This document shows positions 37,387-48,131 of a DNA stretch of 64,000 nt, piece after piece. Within the stretch, counting starts at the first letter, position 1. Each line of letters opens with the position of its first letter. The position numbers and the translations under genes are program-made. Source of the DNA: Nocardioides sp. JQ2195 (GTDB lineage: Bacteria > Actinomycetota > Actinomycetes > Propionibacteriales > Nocardioidaceae); the NCBI RefSeq assembly GCF_012272695.1, contig NZ_CP050902.1:62001-126000 (forward strand), written 5' to 3'. The notes beneath the pieces were generated by a model. It had not been told where the DNA came from and made no database searches. It saw only the letters and a program-made list of their open reading frames with translations.

Positions 37387-38084
37387 GTGCGGTCACCCAC
37401 CCTCGTTTCGCGCCACGGCGTGGCTCCCGGCCGACCCCGTGGTGGAGCAAGGCGGTGGCCCGGGCCGTCGAGGAGGCGGCGTACCACTCCAACGACCTGC
37501 GTGCCGGGCGGTCGCTCGCCCGCGGGGGCCGGGTCGGCGCGCTGACCATCGACAAGGGCTCGCTCTTCGCGGCGGTGCACCAGGGCGACGATGCCTGGAC
37601 CGTGTCGATCGCCCTGCCGACGCTGTCCCCCGAGGCCTCGGCCACCTTCGTCGAGCTGGTCGCGGCCGAGTCCGGCCGGATCGCCGGGTTGCTCGCCGGC
37701 GAGCTCGCCCACCAGCTGGTCGAGGACGCCGAGGACGCCGGGGTCGAGCTGCTGCCCTACGGCGGCGAGTTCTCCGCGTCCTGCTCGTGCGACGCCTGGG
37801 CCCAGCCCTGCCCGCACGGGCTGGCCGTGCTCACCCAGCTGACCTGGCTGATCGGCGACGACCCGTTGGCGCTGCTGCACCTGCGTGGCCTCTCCCGGGA
37901 GGAGCTGCTCGCCGCGCTCCACGAACGAACCCTGCGGACGCCGACCAATGGTCGGGCCGGGCCGGACGACGCCCAGGACGAAGCGGCCGCCGCTGATGTC
38001 GAGGTGGGTGTGGACGCTGCCCGACGAGCCGCCCGCATCCTCGCCGGACTCGAACAGGGCGAAGACGTGAGCCCCCTGCTCTGA
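37383..38084 (+). CDS. SWIM zinc-finger protein paired with the SNF2 ATPase
   Basis: 233 residues. SWIM motif SCSCDAWAQPCPHG (C-x-C-x6-C-x-H) near residue 137-150. An acidic, alanine-rich tail follows. The frame is open far upstream, but a TTG at 37383 overlapping the helicase stop fits a coupled start; the peptide SAVTHPRFAPRRGSRPTPWW resembles N-termini of this group. Likely a DNA- or protein-binding partner of the SNF2 protein. Confidence 0.82.
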   Translation: MSAVTHPRFAPRRGSRPTPWWSKAVARAVEEAAYHSNDLRAGRSLARGGRVGALTIDKGSLFAAVHQGDDAWTVSIALPTLSPEASATFVELVAAESGRIAGLLAGELAHQLVEDAEDAGVELLPYGGEFSASCSCDAWAQPCPHGLAVLTQLTWLIGDDPLALLHLRGLSREELLAALHERTLRTPTNGRAGPDDAQDEAAAADVEVGVDAARRAARILAGLEQGEDVSPLL

Positions 38085-38105
38085 TGCGCGAACCGTGGGT
38101 TTTTG

Positions 38106-38145
38106 ACGACAGCGGCCACCCCGTGACCAGGACGGCCGCTGTCGT
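38106..38145. terminator. Hairpin between convergent genes
   Basis: ACGACAGCGGCC (38106-38117) pairs with GGCCGCTGTCGT (38134-38145), 12 bp with a 16-nt loop, between the SWIM gene and the frameshifted gene, preceded by TTTTT. Confidence 0.65.
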
Positions 38146-38158
38146 GTACCGGCTGAAC

Positions 38159-38568
38159 TCAGCCGGTCACGTTGACGGTCTTGACGGTGGCCTGGCACAC
38201 GATCCGCTTGCCCTTCTTCTTCAGACCTTCTTGGTGACGGTCATGCGGAACTCGCCGGGCATGATCTTGTTGCCGTCGAAGGAGATCCTCCAGGCGCCCT
38301 TGCGGTTGGCCTTGTCCCGACCGGCAGCCAGGTCCTGGTCGACCTGCCTGAGCTTGACGGTGCGACGCCTCTCGCACACGGCCCGCTTGGACTTGACCTT
38401 GCCGGAGAACTTCACATGGTCGACGTCATCGGGAACGACCTTGGTCAACTGCCCGTTGGTCTTCACCCGGGTGGTCGAAGCAGCGTGCGCAGCTGTGGGC
38501 AGGCTCAGCGCCAAGGTTGTAGCGCCGATGGCGAGCAGTGCGGTGCTGGTTGAACGAGGCGAATGCAT
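38159..38568 (-). pseudogene. Small secreted basic protein disrupted by a 1-nt frameshift
   Basis: The frame from ATG 38568 (GGGAGC ribosome site) gives a Sec signal peptide (TTLALSLPTAAHA) and a Lys-rich beta-type domain with FSGKVKSKRAVCERRRTVKL and ends early at 38221 after FRMTVTKKV. The next frame continues LKKKGKRIVCQATVKTVNV to a stop at 38159. Joining them needs one extra base (a -1 shift at about 38224) and restores a V-K-C..K-V ending that mirrors the KVKSKRAVC motif, with the second Cys. I know similar small secreted proteins from Nocardioides-type genomes but no function. Either a recent mutation, a sequencing error, or recoding. Confidence 0.7.
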
Positions 38569-38581
38569 GTGAGCTCCCTCT

Positions 38582-38608
38582 GGGTGCGATCGCCGATCGA
38601 TCGCACCC
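38582..38608. promoter_or_regulatory. Palindrome upstream of the frameshifted gene
   Basis: GGGTGCGATCG (38582-38592), loop CCGAT, CGATCGCACCC (38598-38608): a perfect 11-bp inverted repeat starting 13 bp before the start codon. Could be an operator or a 5' UTR hairpin. Confidence 0.5.
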
Positions 38609-38712
38609 CAAGGATCTGCCCCATCGAGCAGCCCGACAAACCGGTTTCCCGCTTCTCGGGCAGACGATCCTCGACGTCCGATAGACCAGTGGTGGCACCA
38701 GGCCTCCGCGGC

Positions 38713-39624
38713 TCAGGCCCAGGGGTCCTCGCGTCGCCACACGGTCGGGAAGCTCAGCTGTATGCCGTCCCGGTCGGCCAGCGCGCCGAGCATCTGCATG
38801 GTGACGTCGAGGTCGTCACCGGCGAAGGGGAGCGCCCGCAGCGGCTGGTCGAGTGGACGGAAGAAGTCGTCCCAGTGGATCAGCACGACCCGGTGTGCAC
38901 CGACTGCCTGCACCGTCTCCTGCCAGAAGGTGCGGATGTGGTCGTCGCTCTGCACCCCCAACTGCCCGATGCCGAGGTAGACCACATCGGCGGACCGGCC
39001 GACGAGGGCTCCGGGGAGGAAGCCGGCACTGCCCTGGACGAGGATCGTGGGGCCAGAGGCGTGGCTGACGAAGACCGACCAGGCCTCGCCGCACTTGTAG
39101 GCCTTCGCCCTCGCCGGGGTGCGCAGTGGCGCATCGATCGTGCCTGGAAAGCGATCCGGTGGGCAGTGGCGACTCTTGAACGCCGTCACGGTGAAGTCGC
39201 CATACGTCCGGGACTCGCCGGAGGCGACCTCGTCGAGGCGCGACTCCGGGAGGCCATGCCCGCGACCGATGTTGGCGGTGGACGACCCGCCGACCAGCTG
39301 AGCGCCGGTGCGCTCGGCGACGACCGCAGAATCCATCGCGTGGTCGAAGTGGCTGTGCACGGGGAGCACGGCGGCCAAGCGGTCCACGCCGACCCGGTTG
39401 AGGGCGGCGTCGATGCGCGCATCGTCGGGAGTGAGCGGTCGCAGCCCGACCCGGGCCAGGTTCGGCCGGCTGAAGAACCCGTCCGTCATCAGCGACGTGG
39501 TGCCGTCGGTGACCAGCAACGTGGCGACGCCGAGGAAGGTGACCGAGAGGTCGCCGGTCGCTTCAGGTATGTCGAAGCGGTGGGCATACGCCGTGACGTC
39601 GGGACGGCCGAGGCGGAAACGCAT
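38713..39624 (-). CDS. MBL-fold metal-dependent hydrolase
   Basis: 303 residues. Metallo-beta-lactamase fold with LPVHSHFDHAMDSA (HxHxDH), then SRHCPPDRFPG and a late His in VLIHWDDFFRPL. Related by arrangement to UlaG/RomA-like proteins. No signal peptide. Substrate unknown. Leaderless: TAGCAT on the minus strand (39631-39636) ends 6 nt before the ATG. Confidence 0.82.
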   Translation of the reverse strand: MRFRLGRPDVTAYAHRFDIPEATGDLSVTFLGVATLLVTDGTTSLMTDGFFSRPNLARVGLRPLTPDDARIDAALNRVGVDRLAAVLPVHSHFDHAMDSAVVAERTGAQLVGGSSTANIGRGHGLPESRLDEVASGESRTYGDFTVTAFKSRHCPPDRFPGTIDAPLRTPARAKAYKCGEAWSVFVSHASGPTILVQGSAGFLPGALVGRSADVVYLGIGQLGVQSDDHIRTFWQETVQAVGAHRVVLIHWDDFFRPLDQPLRALPFAGDDLDVTMQMLGALADRDGIQLSFPTVWRREDPWA

Positions 39625-39663
39625 GGCCTGATGCTAGGGCCTCGAGAATCATGGGGCCGTTGC

Positions 39664-40098
39664 TCAGGGGCTTGCGGAGACGCAGCCGTCCCGTTCTTCC
39701 CGGATCCCGTCCACAGGCTCCTCGTCGCTCGGAGGGGTCGAGGGGACGACTTCCCAGGCGTGGGCGAGGTGGGCGAGGGAGACGGACGCCTTCTCGCCGG
39801 GTGCCAGCTCCTTGGTCTCGGGGATCTGGTCCCAGAAGTCCAAGTGCTGGTCGCAGCTGAGCACGGCGGTGACCTGTCCACGGATGGGGGCTCGGTCGTG
39901 GCGGGCGCTGACCTGGAGGTAACGCCGGCCGGAGTCGGTGGTCCTCCAGCAGAGCAGGGCAGGCCGGGACAGTGTGGTGGCCCAGGCCAGCAGCTCCGAG
40001 GGGTTCTCGACCACGGAAGTGACGTCGCCCACAACATCGAGTTCTCGACCGATCCGAAGGAGAATGCCCAAGTCGTTGGCAGTTCGAGTGAGATTCAT
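39664..40098 (-). CDS. Hypothetical protein downstream of hsp20
   Basis: 144 residues, not recognised. Predominantly alpha/beta with no membrane segment: MNLTRTANDLGILLRIGREL at the start, a central part of alternating strands (PALLCWRTTDSGRRYLQVSA; GQVTAVLSCDQHLDFW) and a charged end. The ATG has GGAGCTCC 6-13 nt upstream. It lies 101 bp after hsp20 on the same strand and may be part of the same stress transcript. Confidence 0.6.
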   Translation of the reverse strand: MNLTRTANDLGILLRIGRELDVVGDVTSVVENPSELLAWATTLSRPALLCWRTTDSGRRYLQVSARHDRAPIRGQVTAVLSCDQHLDFWDQIPETKELAPGEKASVSLAHLAHAWEVVPSTPPSDEEPVDGIREERDGCVSASP

Positions 40099-40199
40099 GG
40101 GGAGCTCCTTCCGAGGGACGTGGCGTTCGGGGTGGTGCCGCGGGGCTCCGCGGATCACGGCGTACGGCCGCGGAGCCCCCTGCACCCTGGTTGAGGGCC

Positions 40200-40628
40200 T
40201 CAGGCCTCGATGGAAGCGGGCTGGGCCTGGGTGTCGGAGTTGATCTGGATCTTGCGCGGTTTGGCCTGTTCGGCGACGGGAACGCGCAGGCGGAGCACTC
40301 CGCCCTCGTAGCTGGCCTGGATCTTGGCGAGGTCCAGGTTGTCGCCGAGGACCAGTTGGCGGCTGAACATGCCGCGCGGTCGCTCGGAGGCCAGCATCTC
40401 CCAGTCGCCATTGCGCGCCATGCGCTCGGCACGCACCGTCAGCACGTTGCGCTCGACGTCGAGGTCGATGCTCTCGGCTGCGATGCCCGGCAGATCGAAC
40501 TCGATGACGAATTCGTCGCTCTCGCGCCACGCATCCATCGGCATCACCGCAGGACGGTTGGTGGTGCCCAGGACCTGCTGCGCGAAGCGATCCAGCTCAC
40601 GGAACGGGTCAGCGGTACGAATCAACAT
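40200..40628 (-). CDS. Small heat-shock protein, Hsp20/alpha-crystallin family
   Basis: 142 residues. N-terminal region [15 protein letters not shown], alpha-crystallin domain (about 37-130) with [34 protein letters not shown] and [20 protein letters not shown] (the A-x-x-x-n-G-V-L motif). An ATP-independent chaperone. Divergent from the MerR/HspR-type gene across 142 bp rich in inverted repeats and AT. Confidence 0.93.
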   Translation of the reverse strand: MLIRTADPFRELDRFAQQVLGTTNRPAVMPMDAWRESDEFVIEFDLPGIAAESIDLDVERNVLTVRAERMARNGDWEMLASERPRGMFSRQLVLGDNLDLAKIQASYEGGVLRLRVPVAEQAKPRKIQINSDTQAQPASIEA

Positions 40629-40664
40629 TTCGAGTCCTTCCTTCCTCGGAGTTGGTGGTTGTCG

Positions 40665-40733
40665 GTAACAGCATCTAACATTGCTGTTACAGGTTTTATA
40701 TAACCGATGTTGGACAACGGATCAAGTCCGTTG
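40665..40733. promoter_or_regulatory. Two inverted repeats in the divergent hsp20/hspR promoter
   Basis: GTAACAGCA (40665-40673) with TGCTGTTAC (40682-40690), 8-nt centre; and CAACGGA (40715-40721) with TCCGTTG (40727-40733), 5-nt centre. Between them is the AT-rich stretch TTTTATATAA (40694-40703), a likely promoter core. Neither matches the HspR consensus CTTGAGT-N7-ACTCAAG closely, so the true operator is open. Confidence 0.65.
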
Positions 40734-40770
40734 CAACAGAATTTTTTCAGCGTGAGGAGGTGACAGGCCT

Positions 40771-41091
40771 GTGGACGAGCAGTCCCGCGGTGTCTTCGCC
40801 ATATCGGTGGCCGCCGGCATGGCCTCCATGCAGGTCCAGAACCTTCGCGTCTACGAACGCAAGGGACTCCTGGAGCCCGATCGAACCGCCGGAGGCACGC
40901 GCCTGTACAGCCCTGCCGACGTCGAAAGGCTTCGCCGCATCGGTGAGTTGTTGGACGAGGGCCTCAACCTGGCCGGCGTCGCCAAGGTCCTCGACCTGGA
41001 GGAACAGGTGAGCCAGCTCGCCGAGGGATCCCCGTCACGTGCGGTGAATCCGCGACCGGGCCCGGGTGCTTCGCGGATTCAGCCGCGATAG
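40771..41091 (+). CDS. MerR-family regulator, HspR-like
   Basis: 106 residues. MerR-type helix-turn-helix at about 8-75: ISVAAGMASMQVQNLRVYER, KGLLEPDRTAGGTRLYSPAD, then LLDEGLNLAGVAKVLDLEE. This matches HspR in layout and lacks an effector domain. HspR represses chaperone genes; the divergent hsp20 is the obvious target. GTG start with GAGGAGGTGA at 40752-40761. Its 3' end overlaps the convergent methyltransferase gene by 13 bp. Confidence 0.8.
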   Translation: MDEQSRGVFAISVAAGMASMQVQNLRVYERKGLLEPDRTAGGTRLYSPADVERLRRIGELLDEGLNLAGVAKVLDLEEQVSQLAEGSPSRAVNPRPGPGASRIQPR

Positions 41092-41657
41092 ACCGAGACT
41101 GCCCAGTCGGACTCGTCGGTGAAGGGGTCGAGCTCCCACGTGCCGAAACGGTGCTCGAGACGCCAGCCGAGCTCCTCGCCCCACCCGTCGAGGTCCGCCA
41201 CGGAGAGCGTGCGGTCGAGGTGGAAGCCGAAGACCACCCGTCCGCCCGGAGCCAGCACGGTGGCCATCGCGGCCAGGATCTGGGGCTCCGTGCCGGAGGC
41301 GACGAACGTGATCACGTTTCCGGGGCACACGATGACGTCGAAGCTGCCCAGCTCGGGGGACAGGTCGGCCAGGTCGAGGACTCGCAGGTCGGCCTGCGGG
41401 TGTTGTTCGTGCCCCGCCTCGATCAGCAGTGGGTCGACGTCGACACCGACGGCCCGGTGACCGCAGCGGCGCAGGTAGTCCGTCACCCGACCGGCGCCAC
41501 AACCCGCGTCGAGGATGCGGGATCCGCGGCCGGCCATCGCGTCGACGAAGCGCCCTTCGCCGTCGATGTCATGGCCCTCGGCCGCGATCTTCACGAAGCG
41601 CTGGCTGTACTCCTTGCGCTGCTCCTCGGACCTGGCGTCGAACCATCGAGTGCTCAT
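41079..41657 (-). CDS. Class I SAM-dependent methyltransferase
   Basis: 192 residues. Motif I ILDAGCGAGRVTDYL near 48-62, acidic loop VGVDVDPLLIEAG, motif IV FDVIVCPGNVITFV, and motif VI APGGRVVFGFHL. Substrate cannot be told. Start ATG with -10-like CATGAT 6 nt before it. Confidence 0.85.
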   Translation of the reverse strand: MSTRWFDARSEEQRKEYSQRFVKIAAEGHDIDGEGRFVDAMAGRGSRILDAGCGAGRVTDYLRRCGHRAVGVDVDPLLIEAGHEQHPQADLRVLDLADLSPELGSFDVIVCPGNVITFVASGTEPQILAAMATVLAPGGRVVFGFHLDRTLSVADLDGWGEELGWRLEHRFGTWELDPFTDESDWAVSVYRG

Positions 41658-41727
41658 GCTCCGATCATGTCAGCCACGGTTGACGAGCCCGTGCCCGGCC
41701 GGAAGCTCGGCCGGGGCGGTGACGCCT

Positions 41728-42300
41728 TCACCGGGTGCCCGGGGAAGGGGGAAGGGGCAGTGACAGTGCCCGCGCGGCCATCTCGTGCAGCAGCGCGCGC
41801 ATCTCGGCCTCGGGCAGGAATGCGCTGTGCGGGGTCGAGTTGAGCAGGCCGAAGGTGGCGTGCGCCCGGGCTCGCGCCTCGACCAGCGACAGGGAGTCGT
41901 CGAGCTCGCGGAGCTGGGCGGCCCACAGGTCGACGTACGTGCGCTGCAGCGTGCGCACCTTCTCCCGGTCGGCGTCGGGCAGCGACGACCAGTCGCGGTC
42001 CTGGACGATGATCAGCGCCTTGTTGGCCAGTGCGAAGGAGATGTGCCAGTCGATCAGGGCCTCGAGCGCGGCGCGGGCAGAGGTGGCCGAGGCCACTCGC
42101 GCCCGCCCGACGCTGAGCAGCTCCTCGCTGATCGCGACCAGCATCTCGGCGAGGATCGCGTCCTTGGCTGCGAAGTGCTTGTAGAGCCCCGGGCCGCTGA
42201 TCCCGCAGGCGGCACCGATCTCGCCGACGGAGACGCCGTGGAAACCGCGCTCGGCGAACAGCGTCGCCGCGGTGGCGATGATCTGCTCGCGTCGGTTCAC
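41728..42300 (-). CDS. TetR-family regulator of the leucine-degradation operon
   Basis: 190 residues. TetR helix-turn-helix at about 5-50 (RREQIIATAATLFAERGFHG, VGEIGAACGISGPGLYKHFA). Divergent from the methylcrotonyl-CoA carboxylase operon, 88 bp apart, with two near-identical palindromes in between, one over each -10 box. Probably senses an acyl-CoA or related metabolite, as comparable TetR proteins do. GTG start, TAACCT 6 nt before it. Confidence 0.9.
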   Translation of the reverse strand: MNRREQIIATAATLFAERGFHGVSVGEIGAACGISGPGLYKHFAAKDAILAEMLVAISEELLSVGRARVASATSARAALEALIDWHISFALANKALIIVQDRDWSSLPDADREKVRTLQRTYVDLWAAQLRELDDSLSLVEARARAHATFGLLNSTPHSAFLPEAEMRALLHEMAARALSLPLPPSPGTR

Positions 42301-42308
42301 GGCATCAG

Positions 42309-42379
42309 GTTAGCGCCCATTAACGAGAGCCCGCGGCAGGAGGCGGCCGGTCTGGACGCGAAGGTTAATGGTCGTTAAC
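42309..42379. promoter_or_regulatory. Two TetR operators overlying the divergent leaderless promoters
   Basis: GTTAGCGCCCATTAAC (42309-42324) and GTTAATGGTCGTTAAC (42364-42379). The first, read in reverse, is GTTAATGGGCGCTAAC, so the consensus is GTTAATGGKCGYTAAC. The -10 of the TetR gene (42307-42312, reverse) and of the carboxylase gene (TAACAT, 42376-42381) both lie inside or at the edge of a palindrome. Confidence 0.75.
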
Positions 42380-42388
42380 ATCGACCCC

Positions 42389-43963
<1,575 letters not shown>

Positions 43964-43971
43964 GCCACGCA

Positions 43972-44048
43972 GCGCTTTGCGAGGAACGAGCAGAGCGCGT
44001 GGGCGTGGCCAGGTCGAGCAAGGCACACGACCGAGGAACGAGGTCGTG
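43972..44048. repeat. Two hairpins sharing the 9-nt loop GAGGAACGA
   Basis: Hairpin 1: GCGCTTTGC (43972-43980), loop GAGGAACGA (43981-43989), GCAGAGCGC (43990-43998), one mismatch. Hairpin 2: CACGACC (44026-44032), the same loop (44033-44041), GGTCGTG (44042-44048). Stems differ in sequence, loops are identical. They fill the first half of the 189-bp gap between the carboxylase subunit genes. The rest of the gap (44060-44140) is a purine-rich run with several GCAGGGCAG-like repeats and no gene. Confidence 0.75.
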
Positions 44049-44152
44049 AATGCCGCGTCGAGACAGCAGTGAGGATCGCAGGGCAGAAGGCAGGGCAGCA
44101 ACAAGCCGCAGGGCGGCAACCAGGCAAGGACAGCAACCCAAGTGAGGACCCC

Positions 44153-46062
<1,910 letters not shown>

Positions 46063-46066
<4 letters not shown>

Positions 46067-46998
46067 GGCAGCCACAGGTCGAGCAGAGCCCCGCGGAGCT
46101 CCCGGAGCAGGTCACCATCTGGGAGGTCGGTCCCCGTGACGGCCTGCAAAACGAGAAGTCCGTCGTCGACCTCGAGACGAAGGCCGAGTTCATCCGACGC
46201 CTGCTCGCGGCCGGGTTGCCGATCGTCGAGGCGACCAGCTTCGTGCACCCCAGGTGGGTGCCCCAGCTGGCCGACGCCAAGGAGCTGCTCGAGAAGCTGC
46301 GCGACGAGGGTGGGCTCGACCACCACGACCTGCCGGTGCTGGTGCCGAACGAACGCGGCCTCGACCGCGCCCTCGAGCTGGGCATGAAGCACATCGCGAT
46401 CTTCGGCAGTGCCACCGAGACCTTCGCCACCAAGAACCTGAACCGCAGCCTCGACGAGCAGTTCGCGATGTTCGAGCCGACCGTGAGCCGGGCGCGTGAG
46501 GCCGGCATGGACGTGCGCGCCTACGTCTCGATGTGCTTCGGCGACCCGTGGGAGGGCGACGTCCCGATCGACCAGGTGGTCAGCGTCGGCAAGCGGCTCT
46601 TCGACCTCGGCGCGAGCCAGCTCAGCCTCGGGGACACCATCGGCGTGGGCACCGCCGGCCACGTCAAGCGCCTGCTGGGCGCCTTCGGCGAGGCCGGGCT
46701 GCCCATCGAGAACCTGGCCGTCCACTTCCACGACACCTACGGCCAGGCCCTCGCCAACGCGTACGCCGCACTCGAGGCCGGCGTGACCACCTTCGACGCC
46801 AGCGCCGGCGGACTCGGCGGTTGCCCGTACGCCGAGAGCGCCACCGGCAACCTCGCCACGGAGGACCTGGTCTGGATGCTGCACGGCCTGGGCATCGAGA
46901 CCGGCGTCGACCTGGAGGCGTTGGTGGGCACCAGCGTGTGGATGTCCGGCAAGCTGGGCCGTCCGAGTCCCTCGCGGGTCGTCACGGCGCTGGCTTGA
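46063..46998 (+). CDS. mvaB: Hydroxymethylglutaryl-CoA lyase
   Basis: 311 residues. DRE-TIM metallolyase: VTIWEVGPRDGLQNEKSVV (catalytic D in PRDGLQ), SFVHPRWVPQLADA, HFHDTYGQALANAYAAL (metal His pair) and GGLGGCPYAESATGNLATED with the family's catalytic Cys loop. Cleaves HMG-CoA to acetyl-CoA and acetoacetate, the last step of leucine degradation. ATGA overlap with the carboxylase alpha gene. Enoyl-CoA hydratase and isovaleryl-CoA dehydrogenase are not in the window. Confidence 0.94.
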
Positions 46999-47029
46999 CC
47001 GGCAGTGCTGCTGCCAGCGCCCCATGCGG

Positions 47030-47035
47030 CACAAT
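47030..47035 (+). promoter_or_regulatory. -10 box of a leaderless promoter for the sulfotransferase trio
   Basis: CACAAT lies 7 nt before the ATG at 47043, with no ribosome site. Confidence 0.4.
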
Positions 47036-47042
47036 CTGGCCC

Positions 47043-48131
47043 ATGAGCAGAACGGCCCGCAAGGTGTTCCTCCACGTGGGGGCGCCCAAGACAGGCACGA
47101 CCTACGTGCAGGACCGCTTGGCACTCAACCTCCGCACCCTGGCCGAGCACGGCATCAACCTGCCCAACCGCCGGCTCTTCGCCGACCCGAACCTCTTCCA
47201 CTTCCGTGCCGCCCTCGACCTGCTCGGCCAGGACTGGGGCGGGCCGCCCGGCCACGCGGCGGGAGCCTGGCCCACGATGGTCAAGCAGGTGCGCCGCCAC
47301 ACCGGAACGTCGATCATCAGCCACGAGATCCTCGCGCCGGCCCCCAAGGAGAAGGTCTCCCGGGTGATGAACGACCTGCAGGGTGCCGAGATCCACATCG
47401 TCTACAGCGCCCGGGACCTGGTCCGGCAGATGCCCGCGGCCTGGCAGGAGAGCGTCAAGCAGGGCCGCAAGTGGAGCTTCGAGAAGTTCCTGGTCAAGGC
47501 CGAGCGGGAGTCGGTCTGGTTCATGCGCGCCTTCGACCTCCCGACGGTGCTGTCCAACTGGTCGGCCAACCTGCTCCCCGAGAACGTGCACGTGGTGACC
47601 GTCCCGCAGCAGCGGGTCGCCGGTGACTCGCTGTGGGACCGGTTCTGCCAGGTCGTCGGCATCGACCCGGCGTGGGCGCCCCTCGAGAGTGAGCGCACGA
47701 ACGCCGGGATGGGGGTCGCCGAGACCGAGCTCCTGCGGCGCCTCAACCGACGGCTCGACCGGGCCACCCGCTCCACCGGGGCCCACGAGGAGCTGATCCG
47801 GGCGATGCTGGAACGGGTCGACCTGCACAAGTCCCGCAAGGTCCAGCTCCCGCCCGAGCACTACGCGTGGACCAGGGCAGTGACCGAGCGGTGGATCGAG
47901 TGGATCGAGGGCTCGGGGGTGCGCGTGGTCGGCGACCTGGACGACCTCCGGACCGGCGAGCCTCCGGTCGACCTGGCTCCGAACCCGAACCGGGTCCGGA
48001 ACAAGAAGATCACCAACGCCGCGGTGCACGCGTTGGCGGCGATGACGAACGAAGCGGCGCGCCGCCCCGATCCCTCGCGCGAGCTCGGCTCGAGGATCCG
48101 TGCCCATGCGACGCGGCTCCGCCAGCAGTGA
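47043..48131 (+). CDS. Sulfotransferase-like P-loop protein 1
   Basis: 362 residues. N-terminal VFLHVGAPKTGTTYVQDRL has the PKTGTT loop by which sulfotransferases bind PAPS, and IISHEILAP and YSARDLVRQMPAAWQE follow the usual order (PSB loop, then the 3'-phosphate-binding R/S region). Residues about 285-340 end with a motif W-x-EWIE..GVRVVGDLDDL shared with the next two proteins. About 45% identical by eye to the protein at 49258. Target (glycolipid, polysaccharide or small molecule) unknown. Next gene overlaps by GTGA at 48128-48131. Confidence 0.78.
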   Translation: MSRTARKVFLHVGAPKTGTTYVQDRLALNLRTLAEHGINLPNRRLFADPNLFHFRAALDLLGQDWGGPPGHAAGAWPTMVKQVRRHTGTSIISHEILAPAPKEKVSRVMNDLQGAEIHIVYSARDLVRQMPAAWQESVKQGRKWSFEKFLVKAERESVWFMRAFDLPTVLSNWSANLLPENVHVVTVPQQRVAGDSLWDRFCQVVGIDPAWAPLESERTNAGMGVAETELLRRLNRRLDRATRSTGAHEELIRAMLERVDLHKSRKVQLPPEHYAWTRAVTERWIEWIEGSGVRVVGDLDDLRTGEPPVDLAPNPNRVRNKKITNAAVHALAAMTNEAARRPDPSRELGSRIRAHATRLRQQ

